A stretch of DNA of 64,000 nt from Xanthobacter sp. NM-59 (GCF_021401125.1 NZ_JACBFQ010000001.1:620001-684000); one strand, 5' to 3'. Shown: positions 17,559-27,071, numbered from the stretch's first letter. The notes: generated from the sequence alone by a model not told the origin. Numbers and translations: made by a program.

Positions 17559-18619
17559 GATTGACCTTCCACCCCAACAGGCTGCGGCACCGGGGCGGCG
17601 GATGCCGCATGGCCGACGAGACTTTTTTCGATGCGCGCCAAAAGCTCGTAGCGCACCATGTCGTAGGCGACATCCACGGCGGAGGCGAAGCCTTCCGCAT
17701 CGGTGCCGCCATGGCTTTTGATGACGATGCCGTTGAGGCCCAGGAAGACGCCGCCGTTGGAACGGCGCGGATCCATCTTTTCCTTGAGCGCCTGGAACGC
17801 ATCGCGCGCGAACAGATAGCCGATTCGGGCCCGCAGGCTGCGGCCCATGGCCGCGCGCAGGTAGGAAGCCAGCTGCTTGGCGGTGCCTTCCGCGGTCTTC
17901 AGGGAGATGTTGCCGGCAAAACCCTCGGTCACCACCACATCCACGGTGCCGGCGCCGATGTCGTTGCCCTCCACGAAGCCGTGATAGTTCACGCCCCAGT
18001 CCTCGTCGCGCAGGATGCGCGCGGCTTCCTTCACCTCCTCGACACCCTTGATCTCCTCGACACCCACATTGAGCAGGCCCACCGAGGGGTTTTCAATGTC
18101 GAACAGCACCCGCGCCATGGCGGATCCCATCACCGCCATTTCCACGAGACTCTTGGAGGTGGCGCCGATGGAGGCGCCCACATCCAGAACCACGCTTTCA
18201 CCGCGCAGGGTCGGCCAGATGCAGGCGATGGCGGGACGGCTGATGCCAGGCATGGTGCGCAGGTTGAAATTGGCCATGGCCATGAGCGCGCCAGTATTGC
18301 CGGCGGAGACGGCGGCATCCGCGTCCTTCACCTTCACGGCGTCGATGGCGCGCCACATGGAGGATTTGTAGCGGCCGCGCCGCAGTGCCTGGCTCGGCTT
18401 GTCGTCCATGCCCACGACGACCTCGGTGTGAACCACGCGGGAAGCGGCGGCGAGCTTGGGATGAGCTTCCAGCAGCTGCTTCAGGCGCGGCTCGTCGCCA
18501 TAAAGGACATAGGTGATGTCGGGGTGGCGGCCGAGGGCGATCTCCGCACCTGAAAGAACCGTCTCCGGGCCATGGTCTCCCCCCATGGCGTCGAGAGCGA
18601 TGCGGACGGATGCGGTCAT
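17555..18619 (-). CDS. plsX: Phosphate acyltransferase PlsX
   Basis: Soluble, membrane-associating enzyme that converts acyl-ACP to acyl-phosphate for phospholipid synthesis. With ATG at 18619 ([19 protein letters not shown]) it has 354 residues. The family signature [11 protein letters not shown] opens the protein, and [18 protein letters not shown]-like GFVEGNDI and [16 protein letters not shown] follow in the expected order. Longer in-frame upstream sequence is not conserved PlsX. It overlaps fabH by four bases and sits about 270 bases downstream of DUF177, the conserved lipid-synthesis arrangement. Confidence 0.96.
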   Translation of the reverse strand: MTASVRIALDAMGGDHGPETVLSGAEIALGRHPDITYVLYGDEPRLKQLLEAHPKLAAASRVVHTEVVVGMDDKPSQALRRGRYKSSMWRAIDAVKVKDADAAVSAGNTGALMAMANFNLRTMPGISRPAIACIWPTLRGESVVLDVGASIGATSKSLVEMAVMGSAMARVLFDIENPSVGLLNVGVEEIKGVEEVKEAARILRDEDWGVNYHGFVEGNDIGAGTVDVVVTEGFAGNISLKTAEGTAKQLASYLRAAMGRSLRARIGYLFARDAFQALKEKMDPRRSNGGVFLGLNGIVIKSHGGTDAEGFASAVDVAYDMVRYELLARIEKSLVGHAASAAPVPQPVGVEGQS

Positions 18620-18888
18620 CTTAGAAAGCGAGTCCCATTTTTGTTTCGTGCGTGCCGGACGGCCAGAAATGGCTCGGCGCAACCCCATTGAATGGCGCCG
18701 CAGGTGCCGCTCAATCTGAGTCTCAGCACCTTCATACCTTCATGCGAAGCGGATGACGACGGTTGGGTGAGCTGCCGCGCGCCGCGACGCGCCGCCGCGT
18801 CAGGGCCGGCGGACAATAGCGGCTCACGGCCGCAAGGCAAGGGTGCTCGGCACAGGCCGGCGGAAGGCGTGCGGGCGCGGGGGCGTCC

Positions 18889-19434
18889 TCACGCCTCGTC
18901 CTTCCCCTTCAGCCGGGCCAAAGCGGAGAACGGGGAGGCGGCAGCCGGGTCTTCCGCCGGTGCCTCGAACACCGCGCCAGGCTTGCGCGGATAAGGGTCC
19001 ACGCCCAGCGCGAGGAATTCCGCCACGAGCGCGCCCAGGTCAATTGAGCCGTTGTCAATCTCATCCGGCGGATCGTAACTCTCGTCCTCTTCCGTCTCCG
19101 GTGGCCGGGCGGTGCCGGCGGGCACGAAATGCACGTCCAGAATTTCCTTCACCGGCGCCTCGAACGGTTCCAGCGTCACGCCGCAATCCTGCACCACCGA
19201 GGCATTGAGGCTGCCCGTCACATGCAGTCCCTCGGCGCCCTCGGGCGCGATGTGGAGCTGGGCGACGAAGGCCGGCACCGCAATGACGCCGAGGTGCCGG
19301 GCCAGCGCGGCGCGCTCGCGATCATTGGGCTCGAGGCGAAGGTCGAGCCCATGCGGAGGCACATCGGCCACGCTGAGCGGGCGGCGAAACGGCAGGTCGA
19401 TCATCGGCGGCTCGGTCATGGGCTGTTCGGTCAT
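18889..19434 (-). CDS. DUF177 / YceD-family protein
   Basis: A 181-residue acidic cytoplasmic protein. It has the DUF177 layout: an N-terminal region with PFRRPLSVADVPPHGLDL, a central beta-rich segment (LHVTGSLNASVVQDCGVTLE) where the conserved Cys lies, and the typical acidic C-terminal part with IDLGALVAEFLALGVDPYPR. YceD relatives have been linked to 23S rRNA or L32 maturation in some organisms; that function is not shown for this group. It starts five bases after the bc1-chaperone gene and lies upstream of plsX, its usual location, although rpmF is not here. Confidence 0.85.
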   Translation of the reverse strand: MTEQPMTEPPMIDLPFRRPLSVADVPPHGLDLRLEPNDRERAALARHLGVIAVPAFVAQLHIAPEGAEGLHVTGSLNASVVQDCGVTLEPFEAPVKEILDVHFVPAGTARPPETEEDESYDPPDEIDNGSIDLGALVAEFLALGVDPYPRKPGAVFEAPAEDPAAASPFSALARLKGKDEA

Positions 19435-19439
19435 GGTCT

Positions 19440-19994
19440 TCAGTCTCGCGTCGCCTTGGGAGCGGGCAGCTCGGGGGCGGGCAGTTCAAGTTCGCCCCGC
19501 GCCAGGGCATCAAACGAAGTGGCGGCCAGGCTGCGCGCGGTGGCGCGCACATAGCCGGCCAACGCGTGGGGAAGGTCGGCGGCGTCCTCCACCTCCAGGA
19601 TGTTGCGCCCCAGGGCTTGCGCCAGCAAGATGTCGTCCTCGGCTGCCAGGGCCGCGTCATAGGCGGCGGCCCGGCCATAGAAGGCGCCGCCGATCTTCTT
19701 CATCTTCTTGGGCACCGAAAGATCGCCCACGCCCATTTCGCGCAGGGTTCGATCCATGTCGGAGGCGAAGGTATCGAACACCTCCTGGGAAAGCGCACGC
19801 TCGGCCTCGCTGCCGTCCTTCAGTCGGTGGCAGACGAGAATCGTGTGCAGAAGCACCATCTCGAAGCGGCCTTCGAGCGTGTCGGGTACACCGAAGTCGG
19901 TATAGAACACGGCTCGCCGTGACTGTGCCACGATCGCGCCATACAGGCGCTCGACGCTCTCGCGGTTTTTTGAGGGACGAAACAGTTTGAACAT
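19440..19994 (-). CDS. Ubiquinol-cytochrome c chaperone (Cbp3-type)
   Basis: A 184-residue protein of the Cbp3/UQCC1 family, which in mitochondria assists cytochrome b synthesis and assembly of complex III. Recognisable features are LYGAIVAQSRRAVFYTDFGV near residue 17, FEMVLLHTILVCHRLK, and DRTLREMGVGDLSVPKKMKK followed by GAFYGRAAAY. ATG at 19994 (MFKLFRPSK) is chosen as the start typical of bacterial members; upstream in-frame sequence is unlike the family. It is cotranscribed with DUF177 and diverges from bamE over about 240 bases. Confidence 0.88.
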   Translation of the reverse strand: MFKLFRPSKNRESVERLYGAIVAQSRRAVFYTDFGVPDTLEGRFEMVLLHTILVCHRLKDGSEAERALSQEVFDTFASDMDRTLREMGVGDLSVPKKMKKIGGAFYGRAAAYDAALAAEDDILLAQALGRNILEVEDAADLPHALAGYVRATARSLAATSFDALARGELELPAPELPAPKATRD

Positions 19995-20233
19995 CGCGTC
20001 CTTGAACGGTCGGCCGGAATGCGCCAAAGGCCGCTCGGGCCCTCGGACGAGGGAAATGTCGCGAGCGGCGTAACGCGGCACCGGCGGTCGCGCAAGGCTC
20101 GTCCTCGCAGTTGGGACCGGCCGCAGCCGGACTGGCCTTCGGCCGGAACGGAAAAAGCATAACACGGGTGCTCGCACCCGTGTGGTATGTCCATCGGGCG
20201 GGGGCGCCGGCCACAGGCCTGGAGCTTCAAATT

Positions 20234-20776
20234 ATGGGGATGCGTGTGGTGACACGGCACATCGGAAACTCGCAGCCGACGACGCAGAGGCTGGCGGAGG
20301 CGGCTCGTGAACGGCGCCCGGCAACGCTGCCCGCGGCGCTCGCCCTGCTCCTGGCCGCGACCTCCCTATCCGCCTGCGCGAATGTGGTGGGCGGAAGCGG
20401 CACCAGCGTTTCCGGCATCACCCGCACCTATCAGCGCGGCTATGTGCTGAGCGAAGGCGCGCTCGACCAGGTGCCCGTGGGGTCGAGTCAGGAGCAGGTT
20501 CTCCTCGTGCTCGGCACCCCCTCCACGGTCGCGACGCTGAACGGGCAGGTGTTCTATTACATCTCGCAGACCCAGAAGAAGGTAGCCTTCCTGAAGCCGG
20601 AAATTACCGAGCAGAAGGTGCTGGCCATCTATTTCGACAAGAACCAGCGTGTGGCCCGCATCGCCCAATATGGGCTCAAGGACGGCAAGGTGTTCGATTT
20701 CGTCTCTCAGACGACGCCCACCAGCGGCGAAGACCTCAGCCTGGTGCAGCAGCTCATCGGCCTTATCTCTTTCTGA
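20234..20776 (+). CDS. bamE: Outer-membrane assembly lipoprotein BamE/SmpA
   Basis: Small accessory lipoprotein of the BAM complex for outer-membrane protein insertion. It has 180 residues. A signal sequence with lipobox LSAC lies at about residues 40-55, after an Arg-rich N region somewhat longer than usual. The mature part carries the SmpA/OmlA fold: GYVLSEGALDQVPVGSSQEQ, VLLVLGTPSTVATLNGQVFY and AIYFDKNQRVARIAQYGL. ATG at 20234 has GGAG nine bases upstream; ATG at 20240 is an alternative. It is divergent from the bc1 chaperone and convergent with tpiA. Confidence 0.88.
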   Translation: MGMRVVTRHIGNSQPTTQRLAEAARERRPATLPAALALLLAATSLSACANVVGGSGTSVSGITRTYQRGYVLSEGALDQVPVGSSQEQVLLVLGTPSTVATLNGQVFYYISQTQKKVAFLKPEITEQKVLAIYFDKNQRVARIAQYGLKDGKVFDFVSQTTPTSGEDLSLVQQLIGLISF

Positions 20777-20791
20777 GGCCTAGGGTTCAGC

Positions 20792-20816
20792 GGCGAGGGG
20801 TGCAGCGCCCCTCGCC
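20792..20816. terminator. Convergent hairpin after bamE
   Basis: ggcgagggg and cccctcgcc form a perfect 9-bp stem with a 7-base loop, 15 bases after the bamE stop and about 60 bases beyond the tpiA stop on the other strand. No T-run follows, so it may only be a weak or Rho-assisted stop. Confidence 0.45.
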
Positions 20817-20874
20817 TGGAGGCCTTCGCGCCCGGGCACGCCCCGCGCGCGAAGGGAACCTGCCCTTCGGCCGC

Positions 20875-21633
20875 TCACAAGGCAGCGCGGGCGATGGCCA
20901 GGAAGTCAGCCGCCTTCAGGCTGGCGCCGCCCACCAGCGCGCCATCGACATCGGGAACGGCGAGCAGGGTGGCCGCGTTATCGGGCTTCACCGAGCCGCC
21001 ATAGAGCAGGCGCATGCCGTTCGCCTCGTCGCCGAATCGCTCCGCGAGCACGCCGCGAATGGTGCTGTGCACCTTGGCCACGTCCTCCACGGTGGGCGTG
21101 CGGCCGGTTCCGATGGCCCAGATGGGCTCATAGGCCACTACGATATTCTCGGCGGTCGCGCCCTCGGGGATGGACTGGCGAATCTGTCGCGTCACCACGG
21201 CCCGGGCCTCGCCCGCCTCGCGCTGGTCCAGGGTCTCGCCCACGCAGACCACCGGCAGCAGGCCGGCGCGCCAGGCGGCTTTCACCTTGGCGTTCACCAC
21301 GGCATCCCCCTCACCATGATCCGCCCGCCGCTCGGAATGGCCGACGATGACGGCCACAGCCCCGGCGTCCTGCAGCATCTCGGCGGAAATGTCGCCGGTG
21401 TGGGCGCCCGAGGCGTTGTAGTGGCAATCCTGGCCACCGAGCATGATCGGGCTGCCGGCCACGTCCGCGGCGAAGCCGGCCAGCAGCGTCGCCGGCGGGC
21501 ACACCAGAATGTCCGCCTTGGACTGAAAGGCCGGGTCGAGCCCCGCGAGGATCGCCCGCAGCTCGCTCTTGGCGGCGCGCAGGCCGTTCATCTTCCAGTT
21601 GCCGGCGATCAGACAGCGGCGTGTGGCAGACAT
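20875..21633 (-). CDS. tpiA: Triosephosphate isomerase
   Basis: Glycolytic/Calvin-cycle enzyme interconverting dihydroxyacetone phosphate and glyceraldehyde 3-phosphate. It has 252 residues, normal length. Active-site residues are present: K14 in AGNWKMNG, His in VGHSERR, Glu in [11 protein letters not shown], plus the phosphate-binding [14 protein letters not shown] at 21633 has GGAG seven bases upstream; an in-frame extension to 21735 has no support. It is divergent from ppiD, leaving about 180 bases for both promoters. Confidence 0.97.
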   Translation of the reverse strand: MSATRRCLIAGNWKMNGLRAAKSELRAILAGLDPAFQSKADILVCPPATLLAGFAADVAGSPIMLGGQDCHYNASGAHTGDISAEMLQDAGAVAVIVGHSERRADHGEGDAVVNAKVKAAWRAGLLPVVCVGETLDQREAGEARAVVTRQIRQSIPEGATAENIVVAYEPIWAIGTGRTPTVEDVAKVHSTIRGVLAERFGDEANGMRLLYGGSVKPDNAATLLAVPDVDGALVGGASLKAADFLAIARAAL

Positions 21634-21811
21634 GGGCATCTCCGAAGGGCTTTGTTGCAGTTCTGTTGTCGTGCCGTCACGTAGCAGAGGCCGCAAAAGC
21701 CCGCAAACGGGCGCAATTGCGTGCTGAAGCGACATTGCGGGGCCCCCTGCCCCTCCCTATGATGCGCCGCCTCCGCGCCGGCCTTGGCCGCGCCTAGCGA
21801 ACGAATGGACG

Positions 21812-23704
21812 ATGGTACTTCAGACTCTCCGCAAGGGTGCTTCCGGCTGGATCGCCAAGATCTTCCTCCTCCTGCTCACGCTCAGCTTCGTGGTCTGGGG
21901 CATCGCCGACGTGTTCCGCGGCTTCGGCGCGAGCACGGTCGCCACCGTGGGCGGCACGGACATACCCGCGGCCGATTACCGCAACGCCTTCCTGGAGCAG
22001 GTGCAGCGCATCGGCCGCAGCACGGGCAAGGGCCTGACCACCGAGCAGGCGCGTGCGTTCGGCCTCGACCGCCAGGTGCTCAACCAGATGATCGCCGACG
22101 CCACGCTCGACGAGCAGGCCCGTCGCCTGGGCCTCGCCGTGGGCGACGCGCAGATCGCCAAGGAAATCCAGAGCAACCCCAACTATCGCCGGCCGGGCGC
22201 CGACAGCTTCGAGCCCGCTTATTTCGACCAGTTGCTGCGGGCCAACGGCCTCACCGAGCAGCGGTTCGTGGCCAGCGAGAAGAAGCGCGCGCTGCGCGAG
22301 CAGGTAATCGACGCCTTGGGCGACGGCATCGTGGCGCCGAAGACCCTGCTTGACGCCCTGCACCGCTATGATGGCGAGCTGCGGAACGTCTCCTACATCC
22401 TGGTCACCGCCGGGGCTGCCGGCGCCCTGCCCGCCCCCACGGACGACCAGCTGCAGGCCTATTTCGAGGCCCACAAGGTGGCCTTCCGGGCGCCGGAATA
22501 CCGCAAGGTTTCCGTGCTGGCGCTGACGCCGGTGGCGCTGACCGCCGGCATCACCATCACCGATGAGGAGGCCCGCGCCGCCTACGAGCGCGACATCGCC
22601 CACTTCGGCACGCCCGAACGGCGCGAGGTGCAGCAGATCGTGTTCGCCAAGCCCGAAGAGGCGGCCGAGGCGTCTGAAAAGATCAAGGCGGGCACCAGCT
22701 TCGCCGACATCGCCACCGCGCGCGGCCTGACCGCGAAGGACACCGATCTGGGCCTCGTCACCAAGTCCGCCATCATCGATCCGAAGATCGCCGAGGCCGC
22801 CTTCAGCTTGGCCGATGGCGCCACCAGCGGGCCCGTGCAGGGCCGATTCGGCGTCGCTCTGGTGCATGTGGCCAAGATCGAGCCCGGCACCACCCGCCCC
22901 TTCGACGAGGTGAAGGCGGAGCTGATGCAGGAGATGGCCCTTTCTAAGGCGCGCCGCGAGCTGCTGGACAAGCACGACGCGGTGGAGGACGAGCGCGCCT
23001 CCGGCGCTACCCTGGCAGAGACCGCCCAGAAGCTGGGCCTCAAGCTGCAGGTGTTCGACGCTGTCGACCGCTCCGGCCGCGATCCGAAGGGTGACGCCGT
23101 GGAGGTCCCCGGCGGGCTGGAGGTGGTCTCCGGCGCGTTCGAAGCCGCTCCGGGCGTTGAGACCGATACCGTTCAGCTGCCGCAGAACGGCGGCTTCATC
23201 TGGTATGAGACCAACGCCATCACCCCCTCTCGCGAGCGGACCTTCGACGAGGCCAAGGCGGCCGTGACCGCCCGCTGGACCGAGGACGAAACCGCCAAGG
23301 CCATCGAGGCCAAGGCCAAGGCTTTGCTGGCCAAGGCCGAATCGGGCACGCCCCTGGCGCAGGTGGCGGGCGAGGCGGAACTGCCCATCCAGATAGCCGA
23401 CGCGCTGCGTCGCGGCCGGGCAGATGGTAACTTCTCGCCCGAGAGCCTCCAGGCCGTGTTCGACGCCAAGGACGGCGGATTCGGCGAGGCGCCTGCCGCC
23501 AAGGCGCCGGGCCGTATCGTGTTCCAGGTGACGAAGGTCATCGTGCCTCCGCCCACCGAAGCCGACGCCCGGGTGGCCCAGGACCTTTCCCGCCAGCTCC
23601 AGAATGATGTCCTGATGCAGTATCTCGGCGGGCTGCAAAAGCAGATCGGCGTTCAGATCAATCAGCGCGTCTATGCCCAGTCGGTGGGCGCGCAGACGAA
23701 CTGA
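21812..23704 (+). CDS. ppiD: PpiD/SurA-type periplasmic peptidyl-prolyl isomerase
   Basis: Membrane-anchored periplasmic chaperone and foldase, 630 residues. One transmembrane helix lies at residues 14-32 (IAKIFLLLLTLSFVVWGIA) with the bulk outside the cytoplasm. A SurA-like N-terminal chaperone domain follows, with FLEQVQRIGRSTGKGL and VLNQMIADATLDEQARRLGL. A parvulin-type PPIase domain lies around residues 265-360 (REVQQIVFAKPEEAAEASEK, SLADGATSGPVQGRFGVALV). It starts 178 bases from divergent tpiA, and trpE follows after only 14 bases, so the two are one operon. Confidence 0.92.
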   Translation: MVLQTLRKGASGWIAKIFLLLLTLSFVVWGIADVFRGFGASTVATVGGTDIPAADYRNAFLEQVQRIGRSTGKGLTTEQARAFGLDRQVLNQMIADATLDEQARRLGLAVGDAQIAKEIQSNPNYRRPGADSFEPAYFDQLLRANGLTEQRFVASEKKRALREQVIDALGDGIVAPKTLLDALHRYDGELRNVSYILVTAGAAGALPAPTDDQLQAYFEAHKVAFRAPEYRKVSVLALTPVALTAGITITDEEARAAYERDIAHFGTPERREVQQIVFAKPEEAAEASEKIKAGTSFADIATARGLTAKDTDLGLVTKSAIIDPKIAEAAFSLADGATSGPVQGRFGVALVHVAKIEPGTTRPFDEVKAELMQEMALSKARRELLDKHDAVEDERASGATLAETAQKLGLKLQVFDAVDRSGRDPKGDAVEVPGGLEVVSGAFEAAPGVETDTVQLPQNGGFIWYETNAITPSRERTFDEAKAAVTARWTEDETAKAIEAKAKALLAKAESGTPLAQVAGEAELPIQIADALRRGRADGNFSPESLQAVFDAKDGGFGEAPAAKAPGRIVFQVTKVIVPPPTEADARVAQDLSRQLQNDVLMQYLGGLQKQIGVQINQRVYAQSVGAQTN

Positions 23705-23718
23705 GCGGGAACAGAAAG

Positions 23719-25230
23719 ATGAACGCACCTTCCGATTTTGATCTGTTCTCGTCCCGCTATCTCAAGGGCGAGCCGCAGGTGGTTTCCACCACCCTGGTGG
23801 CGGACCTGGAGACCCCCGTTTCCGCCTTTCTGAAGCTGGCGGGGGACATGCCCAACGCCTTCCTTCTGGAATCGGTGGAAGGCGGCCAGGCGCGCGGGCG
23901 CTATTCCATGATCGGCCTCAAGCCGGACCTGCTGTTCCGCGTGCGGGGCGACGTGGCGGAGATCAACCGCGCGCCGGAGGCGGACGAGAACGCCTTCGCC
24001 CCCTGCTCCGAACCGCCGCTGCAGGCCCTGCGCGCGCTGCTCGCCGAATCGGCCATCGACCTGCCGGAGGGGGCTCCCCCCATGGCGGCCGGCGTGTTCG
24101 GCTATCTCGGCTACGACATGGTGCGGCAGATGGAGCGCCTGCCAGCGGCCAAGCCGAACATCATGGGCGTGCCCGACGCGCTCCTGGTGCGCCCGACCAT
24201 CATGGTGGTGTTCGATTCGGTGAAGGACGAGCTCACCGCCGTCACCCCTGTGCGCCCGAAGGCCGGGGTGTCGCCCCAGGCGGCCTACGAATCGGCGCTC
24301 GAGCGGCTCGATCACGTGGTGCGCGCGCTGGAGGGCCCGGTGGCCCACCCCGCGCCGCAGCCGTTCCACGGCGCCGTGGAGGCGAGCTCCAACACCACAC
24401 CGACGGAATACCGCGCGATGGTGGAAACGGCGAAGGAATACATCCGCGCTGGCGACATCTTCCAGGTGGTGCTGTCTCAGCGCTTCGAGAGCCCCTTCAC
24501 GCTGCCGCCGTTCGCGCTCTACCGGGCACTGCGCCGCGTCAATCCCGCGCCGTTCCTGGTCTATTTCAATTTTGCGGGCTTCGCCGTGGTGTGTTCCAGC
24601 CCGGAAATCCTGGTGCGACTGCAGGCCGGCAAGGTCACCATTCGCCCCATCGCCGGCACGCGCCGCCGTGGCGCCACGCTGGCAGAGGACGAGGCGCTGG
24701 CCACCGAGCTGCTCGCCGACCCGAAGGAGCGCTCCGAGCACCTCATGCTGCTGGACCTTGGCCGCAATGATGTGGGCCGGGTCTCCAAGGTGGGCACGGT
24801 CTCGGTGACCGACAGCTTCTTCATCGAGCGGTACAGCCAGGTGATGCACATCGTCTCCAACGTGGAAGGCGAGCTGGATCCCCGGTTCGACGCCCTCGAT
24901 GCGCTGGCGGCGGGCTTTCCCGCGGGCACCGTCTCGGGTGCCCCCAAGGTTCGGGCGATGCAGATCATCGACGAGCTGGAGAAGGACAGCCGCGGCATCT
25001 ATGCGGGCACCATCGGCTACTTCAGCGCCACTGGCGACATGGATACCTGCATCGTGCTGCGCACGGCGGTGGTGAAGGACGGCCGCATGTACGTGCAGGC
25101 CGGCGCCGGCATCGTCTACGACTCAGTTCCCGAAAGCGAGCAGCAGGAGTGCGTGAACAAGGCCAAGGCCCTGTTCCGCGCGGGCGAAGAGGCCGTGCGC
25201 TTCGCGGCCGGTGCCGGCAAGGGACAATAG
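23719..25230 (+). CDS. trpE: Anthranilate synthase component I
   Basis: Converts chorismate to anthranilate, using ammonia from TrpG, as the first committed step of tryptophan synthesis. It has 503 residues. Feedback-site and catalytic motifs are intact: LLESVEGGQARGRYS near residue 45, CSSPEILVRL, RPIAGTRRRG, SEHLMLLDLGRNDVGRVS, and FPAGTVSGAPKVRAMQIIDE. It is not fused to TrpG. It begins 14 bases after ppiD, leaving no space for the tryptophan leader-peptide attenuator seen before trpE in many rhizobia. trpG, trpD and trpC, which often follow in this group, are absent; a convergent gene comes next. Confidence 0.97.
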   Translation: MNAPSDFDLFSSRYLKGEPQVVSTTLVADLETPVSAFLKLAGDMPNAFLLESVEGGQARGRYSMIGLKPDLLFRVRGDVAEINRAPEADENAFAPCSEPPLQALRALLAESAIDLPEGAPPMAAGVFGYLGYDMVRQMERLPAAKPNIMGVPDALLVRPTIMVVFDSVKDELTAVTPVRPKAGVSPQAAYESALERLDHVVRALEGPVAHPAPQPFHGAVEASSNTTPTEYRAMVETAKEYIRAGDIFQVVLSQRFESPFTLPPFALYRALRRVNPAPFLVYFNFAGFAVVCSSPEILVRLQAGKVTIRPIAGTRRRGATLAEDEALATELLADPKERSEHLMLLDLGRNDVGRVSKVGTVSVTDSFFIERYSQVMHIVSNVEGELDPRFDALDALAAGFPAGTVSGAPKVRAMQIIDELEKDSRGIYAGTIGYFSATGDMDTCIVLRTAVVKDGRMYVQAGAGIVYDSVPESEQQECVNKAKALFRAGEEAVRFAAGAGKGQ

Positions 25231-25399
25231 CCAGCCAAGGAATTGGGCTGCTCCGGGTGCCGCCAGCCGGCGCCCGGAGGGGACGCCCGGCGGCCGATGA
25301 CGCCCTATGCAATTATGCAAAATACGACTTAGTTCAATAGTTTACGCCAAACTCTTCACGCGCCACGCAAAGGCCGTCGGCCCCTAAAGTTACGCATTA

Positions 25400-26212
25400 T
25401 TAGCCGGCTTTCAAATGGCTGGATAGATCCGTGATGGTAGGGTGCGCACCGGTGAGCGGATTGTCTGGATCCCAGCTGTAGGTCAGGGTTTCGAAGCGCA
25501 TATCGGCGGCGTCGATCATGAGCAGCCGGCCCACCAGCCCCTCACCGAAACCGACGATGGCGCGGATGACCTCCAGCGCCGCGATGGAACCGGCCAGCCC
25601 CGCCATGGCGCCCAGAACCCCCGCCTCGGCGCACGCAGGGACGAGGCCCGGCGGCGGCGGTTCCGGAAACAGGCAGCGATAGGTGGGGTTCAAAACGCCG
25701 TCGGGGCGCCGCTCATGGGCGCGGATGGTGGTGACGGTGGCATCAAAAGTGCCCAGCGCCGCGGTCACCAGAGGCTTGCGCGCGAGCACGCAGGCGTCGG
25801 ACACCAGATACCGCGTGGCGAAATTGTCCGAGCCATCCACCACCACGTCGGCGCCGGCCACAAGGCCGGGAGCATTGTGCGCGTCGAGACGCAGCGGGTA
25901 CGCCTCCACCGCCACATGGGGGTTGAGGGCGGCGATGGCATCGCGCGCGCTATCGGTCTTCAGCCGCCCGATATCGTCCGTGCGATGGATGATCTGCCGC
26001 TGGAGATTGGAGAGGGACACCTCGTCATCGTCCACCACCATCAGACGTCCGACCCCGGCGGCAGCGAGATAGAGCAGCACCGGCGCGCCCAGCCCGCCGG
26101 CGCCGACCACCAGGACGCTCGCGCCCTTCAGCTTCTGCTGGCCCGGCCCGCCCACGTCGCGCAGCACGATATGGCGCGCATAGCGCTCGATTTCGTCAGC
26201 GGAAAAAACCAT
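25400..26212 (-). CDS. E1-like adenylyltransferase, MoeB/HesA/ThiF family
   Basis: ATP-dependent enzyme that adenylates the C terminus of a ubiquitin-like sulfur carrier such as MoaD or ThiS. It has 270 residues. The nucleotide-binding GAGGLGAPVLLYLAAAGVG, the DDDEVSLSNLQRQIIH motif and DGSDNFATRYLVSDAC are intact. A reactive cysteine candidate lies in VPACAEAGVLGAM. The paired zinc-binding cysteines of E. coli MoeB are absent: only one Cys precedes LFPEPP, and the C-terminal pair is replaced by SWDPDNPLTGAHPTI, which I recall as common in alphaproteobacterial members. It starts 21 bases after ccmG with GGAGG upstream, so it is the last gene of the ccm operon. Whether it serves molybdopterin or thiamine is not decidable here. 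Confidence 0.85.
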   Translation of the reverse strand: MVFSADEIERYARHIVLRDVGGPGQQKLKGASVLVVGAGGLGAPVLLYLAAAGVGRLMVVDDDEVSLSNLQRQIIHRTDDIGRLKTDSARDAIAALNPHVAVEAYPLRLDAHNAPGLVAGADVVVDGSDNFATRYLVSDACVLARKPLVTAALGTFDATVTTIRAHERRPDGVLNPTYRCLFPEPPPPGLVPACAEAGVLGAMAGLAGSIAALEVIRAIVGFGEGLVGRLLMIDAADMRFETLTYSWDPDNPLTGAHPTITDLSSHLKAG

Positions 26213-26233
26213 GGCCTGCCTCCGGCCCCCGCC

Positions 26234-26851
26234 TCACGAGGCCGGAGCCGAGAGCTTGGCGATGAGGGGCATCAGGGTGTTCGTCACCGTCTCCTGCGTC
26301 AGCGGGCCGACGAATTTGTGGACGATGACACCGTTGCGATCGAGGACGAAGGTTTCGGGCACGCCATACACGCCCCAGTCGATTGCCGCGCGCCCCTTCG
26401 GATCCACCCCCACGGCCGCATAAGGCAAGCCATACTGGCCCAGAAAACGGCGGGCATTGTCCGGTGCGTCCTTGTAGTTCAAGCCGACCAGGCGCAGCCG
26501 GGGATCTTTCGCGATCTCCATCAGCAGCGGGTGCTCCTCGCGGCAGGGCGCGCACCAGGAGGCCCAGACGTTCACCAGGGTCGGCTTGCCCTTCAGGTCG
26601 GCCACGTCGAAGCCAGGGACGGGCACGCCGGCCCGGTTGAGGCCGGCGAGAGGTTCCAGCACCACTTCCGGCGCCGCCCGCCCCACCAAAGCGGAGGGCA
26701 CCCGCGAGGGGTCGCCACCGGTCTCCAGGCGGGAAAAGAACAGGGAGGCCAGCGCCAGGAACAGCACCAGCGGCAAGGCCACCAGCCACAGCCGCCGCTT
26801 TGGCGCGGCCGGCGGACGGGGCGCGGAAGAGGGGGCAGACCGTTCGCTCAT
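26234..26851 (-). CDS. ccmG: Cytochrome c biogenesis thiol-disulfide protein CcmG/DsbE
   Basis: Membrane-anchored periplasmic thioredoxin that keeps apocytochrome c haem-binding cysteines reduced. It has 205 residues. One N-terminal anchor spans about residues 21-40 (LWLVALPLVLFLALASLFF). The thioredoxin fold carries the active site WCAPC (C100, C103), preceded by GKPTLVNVWAS, and the cis-proline region YGVPETFVLDRNGVI. Its ATG overlaps the ccmD stop by four bases, so translation is coupled. Third gene of ccmC-ccmD-ccmG. Confidence 0.95.
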   Translation of the reverse strand: MSERSAPSSAPRPPAAPKRRLWLVALPLVLFLALASLFFSRLETGGDPSRVPSALVGRAAPEVVLEPLAGLNRAGVPVPGFDVADLKGKPTLVNVWASWCAPCREEHPLLMEIAKDPRLRLVGLNYKDAPDNARRFLGQYGLPYAAVGVDPKGRAAIDWGVYGVPETFVLDRNGVIVHKFVGPLTQETVTNTLMPLIAKLSAPAS

Positions 26852-27051
26852 TTCACTCTCACCACGGTGTCGCCCTCAGTCGCGGTCCGCGCGGGGGCTG
26901 CGGCACGCGCCCGCCGGCGCAGGCCGCGCGCTTCCAGCTCGCGCAGCATGCGCTGCTCGCGCCGATAGGAAAGAAGGATCCAGCCGGTCAGCAGGCCGAG
27001 ACCCAGAAGAGAGACGCCGTAGGATGCGGCGATGAAGAGAAGATGGCTCAT
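26848..27051 (-). CDS. ccmD: Haem exporter accessory protein CcmD
   Basis: Small single-pass inner-membrane protein, 67 residues. CcmD helps release haem-loaded CcmE from the CcmABC complex. The hydrophobic helix FIAASYGVSLLGLGLLTGWI lies near the N terminus, followed by the usual basic stretch (SYRREQRMLRELEARGLRRR). Family sequences vary widely, so the call depends on size, topology, the Y-R-R motif and the position between ccmC and ccmG. The start is ATG at 27051, 20 bases after ccmC. Confidence 0.88.
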   Translation of the reverse strand: MSHLLFIAASYGVSLLGLGLLTGWILLSYRREQRMLRELEARGLRRRARAAAPARTATEGDTVVRVK

Positions 27052-27071
27052 GGGCGGTCCTGCGGGCGAGC

